Of a stretch of DNA of 64,000 nt, positions 63,358 to 64,000 are shown one piece after another (the stretch's first letter is position 1; every line of letters begins with the position of its first letter). The position numbers and the translations under genes are program-made. This DNA comes from Paenibacillus sp. FSL W8-0426 (GTDB taxonomy: Bacteria > Bacillota > Bacilli > Paenibacillales > Paenibacillaceae): contig NZ_CP150203.1 of NCBI RefSeq assembly GCF_037969725.1, positions 1,256,001 through 1,320,000 of the forward strand, read 5' to 3'. Under the pieces are notes generated by a model. The model was given only the letters and a program-made list of their open reading frames with translations, made no database searches and had not been told where the DNA came from.

Positions 63358-63899
63358 GCCGCAAGCCTGACTTGATGACATACCTGCCCCCGCTGTATGA
63401 GCAGGTGGTGGAGATGAAGCTGCTTGCCCGGACCGAGGGCGAGGAATTGGGGCAGCTGTTGGATGGCGTGGACAGCGTGCTGGATCAGTTTTATCCCGAG
63501 TCGGCGACGTGGGCGCTTGCGAGGTATGAGCAGGACTTGCATATCCCGGTCAATCCGTTGAAGCCCGCGGATCAGCGCCGGTCGGTCATTATTTCGAAGA
63601 TGCGCGGCAGCGGCAAGGTGTCCGGATCGATGCTGCGCAATGTGGCGCAGGCGTATGAGAGCGGCGGCATCGAGGTGTCCGTTTTGCCAGGGGAGTATGC
63701 GATCCTGATTCGCTTCGTGGATACATATGGCTTGCCGCCCAATCTGGATGATCTGAAGGCGGCCATTGAAGAGATCAAACCGGCACACATGAGCGTGGAA
63801 TTCCATCTGCGCTATTTGACGATTGCCGAAGTCGAAAGCATGACGCTGAGCGAGATCGAGCAGACTCGGCAGGATAAATTCATGGGAGGTGGCGCTTGA
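63354..63899 (+). CDS. DUF2313 baseplate protein, module 2 (XkdU-like)
   Basis: This 181-residue protein contains DLMTYLPPLYEQVVEMKLLA, SATWALARYEQDLHIPVNPL, RRSVIISKMRGSGKVSG and EEIKPAHMSVEFHLRYLTIA. It is shorter at both ends than the module 1 copy. Its ATG overlaps the previous stop as ATGA. Confidence 0.9.
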   Translation: MSRKPDLMTYLPPLYEQVVEMKLLARTEGEELGQLLDGVDSVLDQFYPESATWALARYEQDLHIPVNPLKPADQRRSVIISKMRGSGKVSGSMLRNVAQAYESGGIEVSVLPGEYAILIRFVDTYGLPPNLDDLKAAIEEIKPAHMSVEFHLRYLTIAEVESMTLSEIEQTRQDKFMGGGA

Positions 63900-63900
63900 A

Positions 63901-64000
63901 ATGAGTGAGCCGAAAACACCGAATCTTGCGTTGAATCAGATCGACCGTTCTTCTCCGGCAACGACGTATTTCGATCTGGACCGATATCTGGATCAGAACT
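63901..64000 (+). CDS. Tail fibre protein N-terminus, module 2 (partial)
   Basis: ATG 63901 with GGAGGTGG upstream opens a frame that reads MSEPKTPNLALNQIDRSSPA and then TTYFDLDRYLDQN up to the window edge. This start is typical of XkdV-type fibre proteins of Bacillus and Paenibacillus tails and differs from the module 1 fibre N-terminus. The rest lies outside. Confidence 0.75.
   Translation, partial: MSEPKTPNLALNQIDRSSPATTYFDLDRYLDQN

Noticed and set aside
32584..64000. A complete integrated prophage
   Set aside because: No integrase, attachment repeat, replication, terminase, portal or capsid gene is visible, and host genes separate the regulators from the tail modules.

Overview
The window looks like chromosome of a Gram-positive, spore-forming, plant-polymer-degrading bacterium, most likely Paenibacillus. 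The grounds are strong AGGAGG-type ribosome binding sites, GTG and TTG starts, a T-box leader on proS, an EcsC-family protein, carbohydrate-active enzymes (CBM3, GH51, GH43), an SLH-type surface protein and PBSX-type tail genes. No rRNA, tRNA, CRISPR array, transposase or integrase was seen.

Bases 1-41215 are mostly ordinary chromosome. In order: the end of a CBM3 enzyme and an NlpC/P60 wall hydrolase; an ArsR-type regulator divergent from a GH51 arabinofuranosidase; a heterodimeric multidrug ABC exporter of the BmrC/BmrD type behind a structured leader; an SLH/PrcB-like protein; a GH43 enzyme with a sugar-binding lipoprotein and a divergent AraC regulator; EcsC, an MFS exporter and a secreted PAP2 phosphatase; the queuosine operon queC-queD-queE-queF behind a preQ1-like leader; an AIM24 protein and a frameshifted coiled-coil gene; a LexA-box gene, a WYL regulator and a KapD-like exonuclease; T-box-proS; a LysM-anchored 5'-nucleotidase; an XRE/ImmA/ArpU phage-type control cassette; a GAF histidine kinase with its NarL-type regulator; a flavin reductase, two VOC proteins and a DUF4127 protein.

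Bases 41297-64000 hold the most notable system: two tandem, syntenic contractile-tail gene modules of the PBSX Xkd type. Each encodes tail-terminator-like protein, small pre-sheath protein, sheath, tube, frameshifted tail chaperone, tape measure, LysM tail protein, hub, DUF2577, DUF2634, baseplate J, DUF2313 and fibre. No capsid, portal, terminase or integrase gene is visible, so this reads as a pair of tailocins (phage-tail-like bacteriocins) rather than a prophage. A single holin sits between the modules. Each module is preceded by the same promoter-like block ending in TATTAT and then by a terminator-like hairpin, which suggests coordinated late control, perhaps by the ArpU-family protein encoded 7 kb upstream. 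Module 2 runs off the window in its fibre gene.

Two families of non-coding repeats are scattered between genes. One has five copies of 117-247 bp with terminal inverted repeats starting TATATA. The other is a short motif (CTGAGGTTCGTTAG and its complement) clustered at two loci, one of them inside tail module 1 between sheath and tube.
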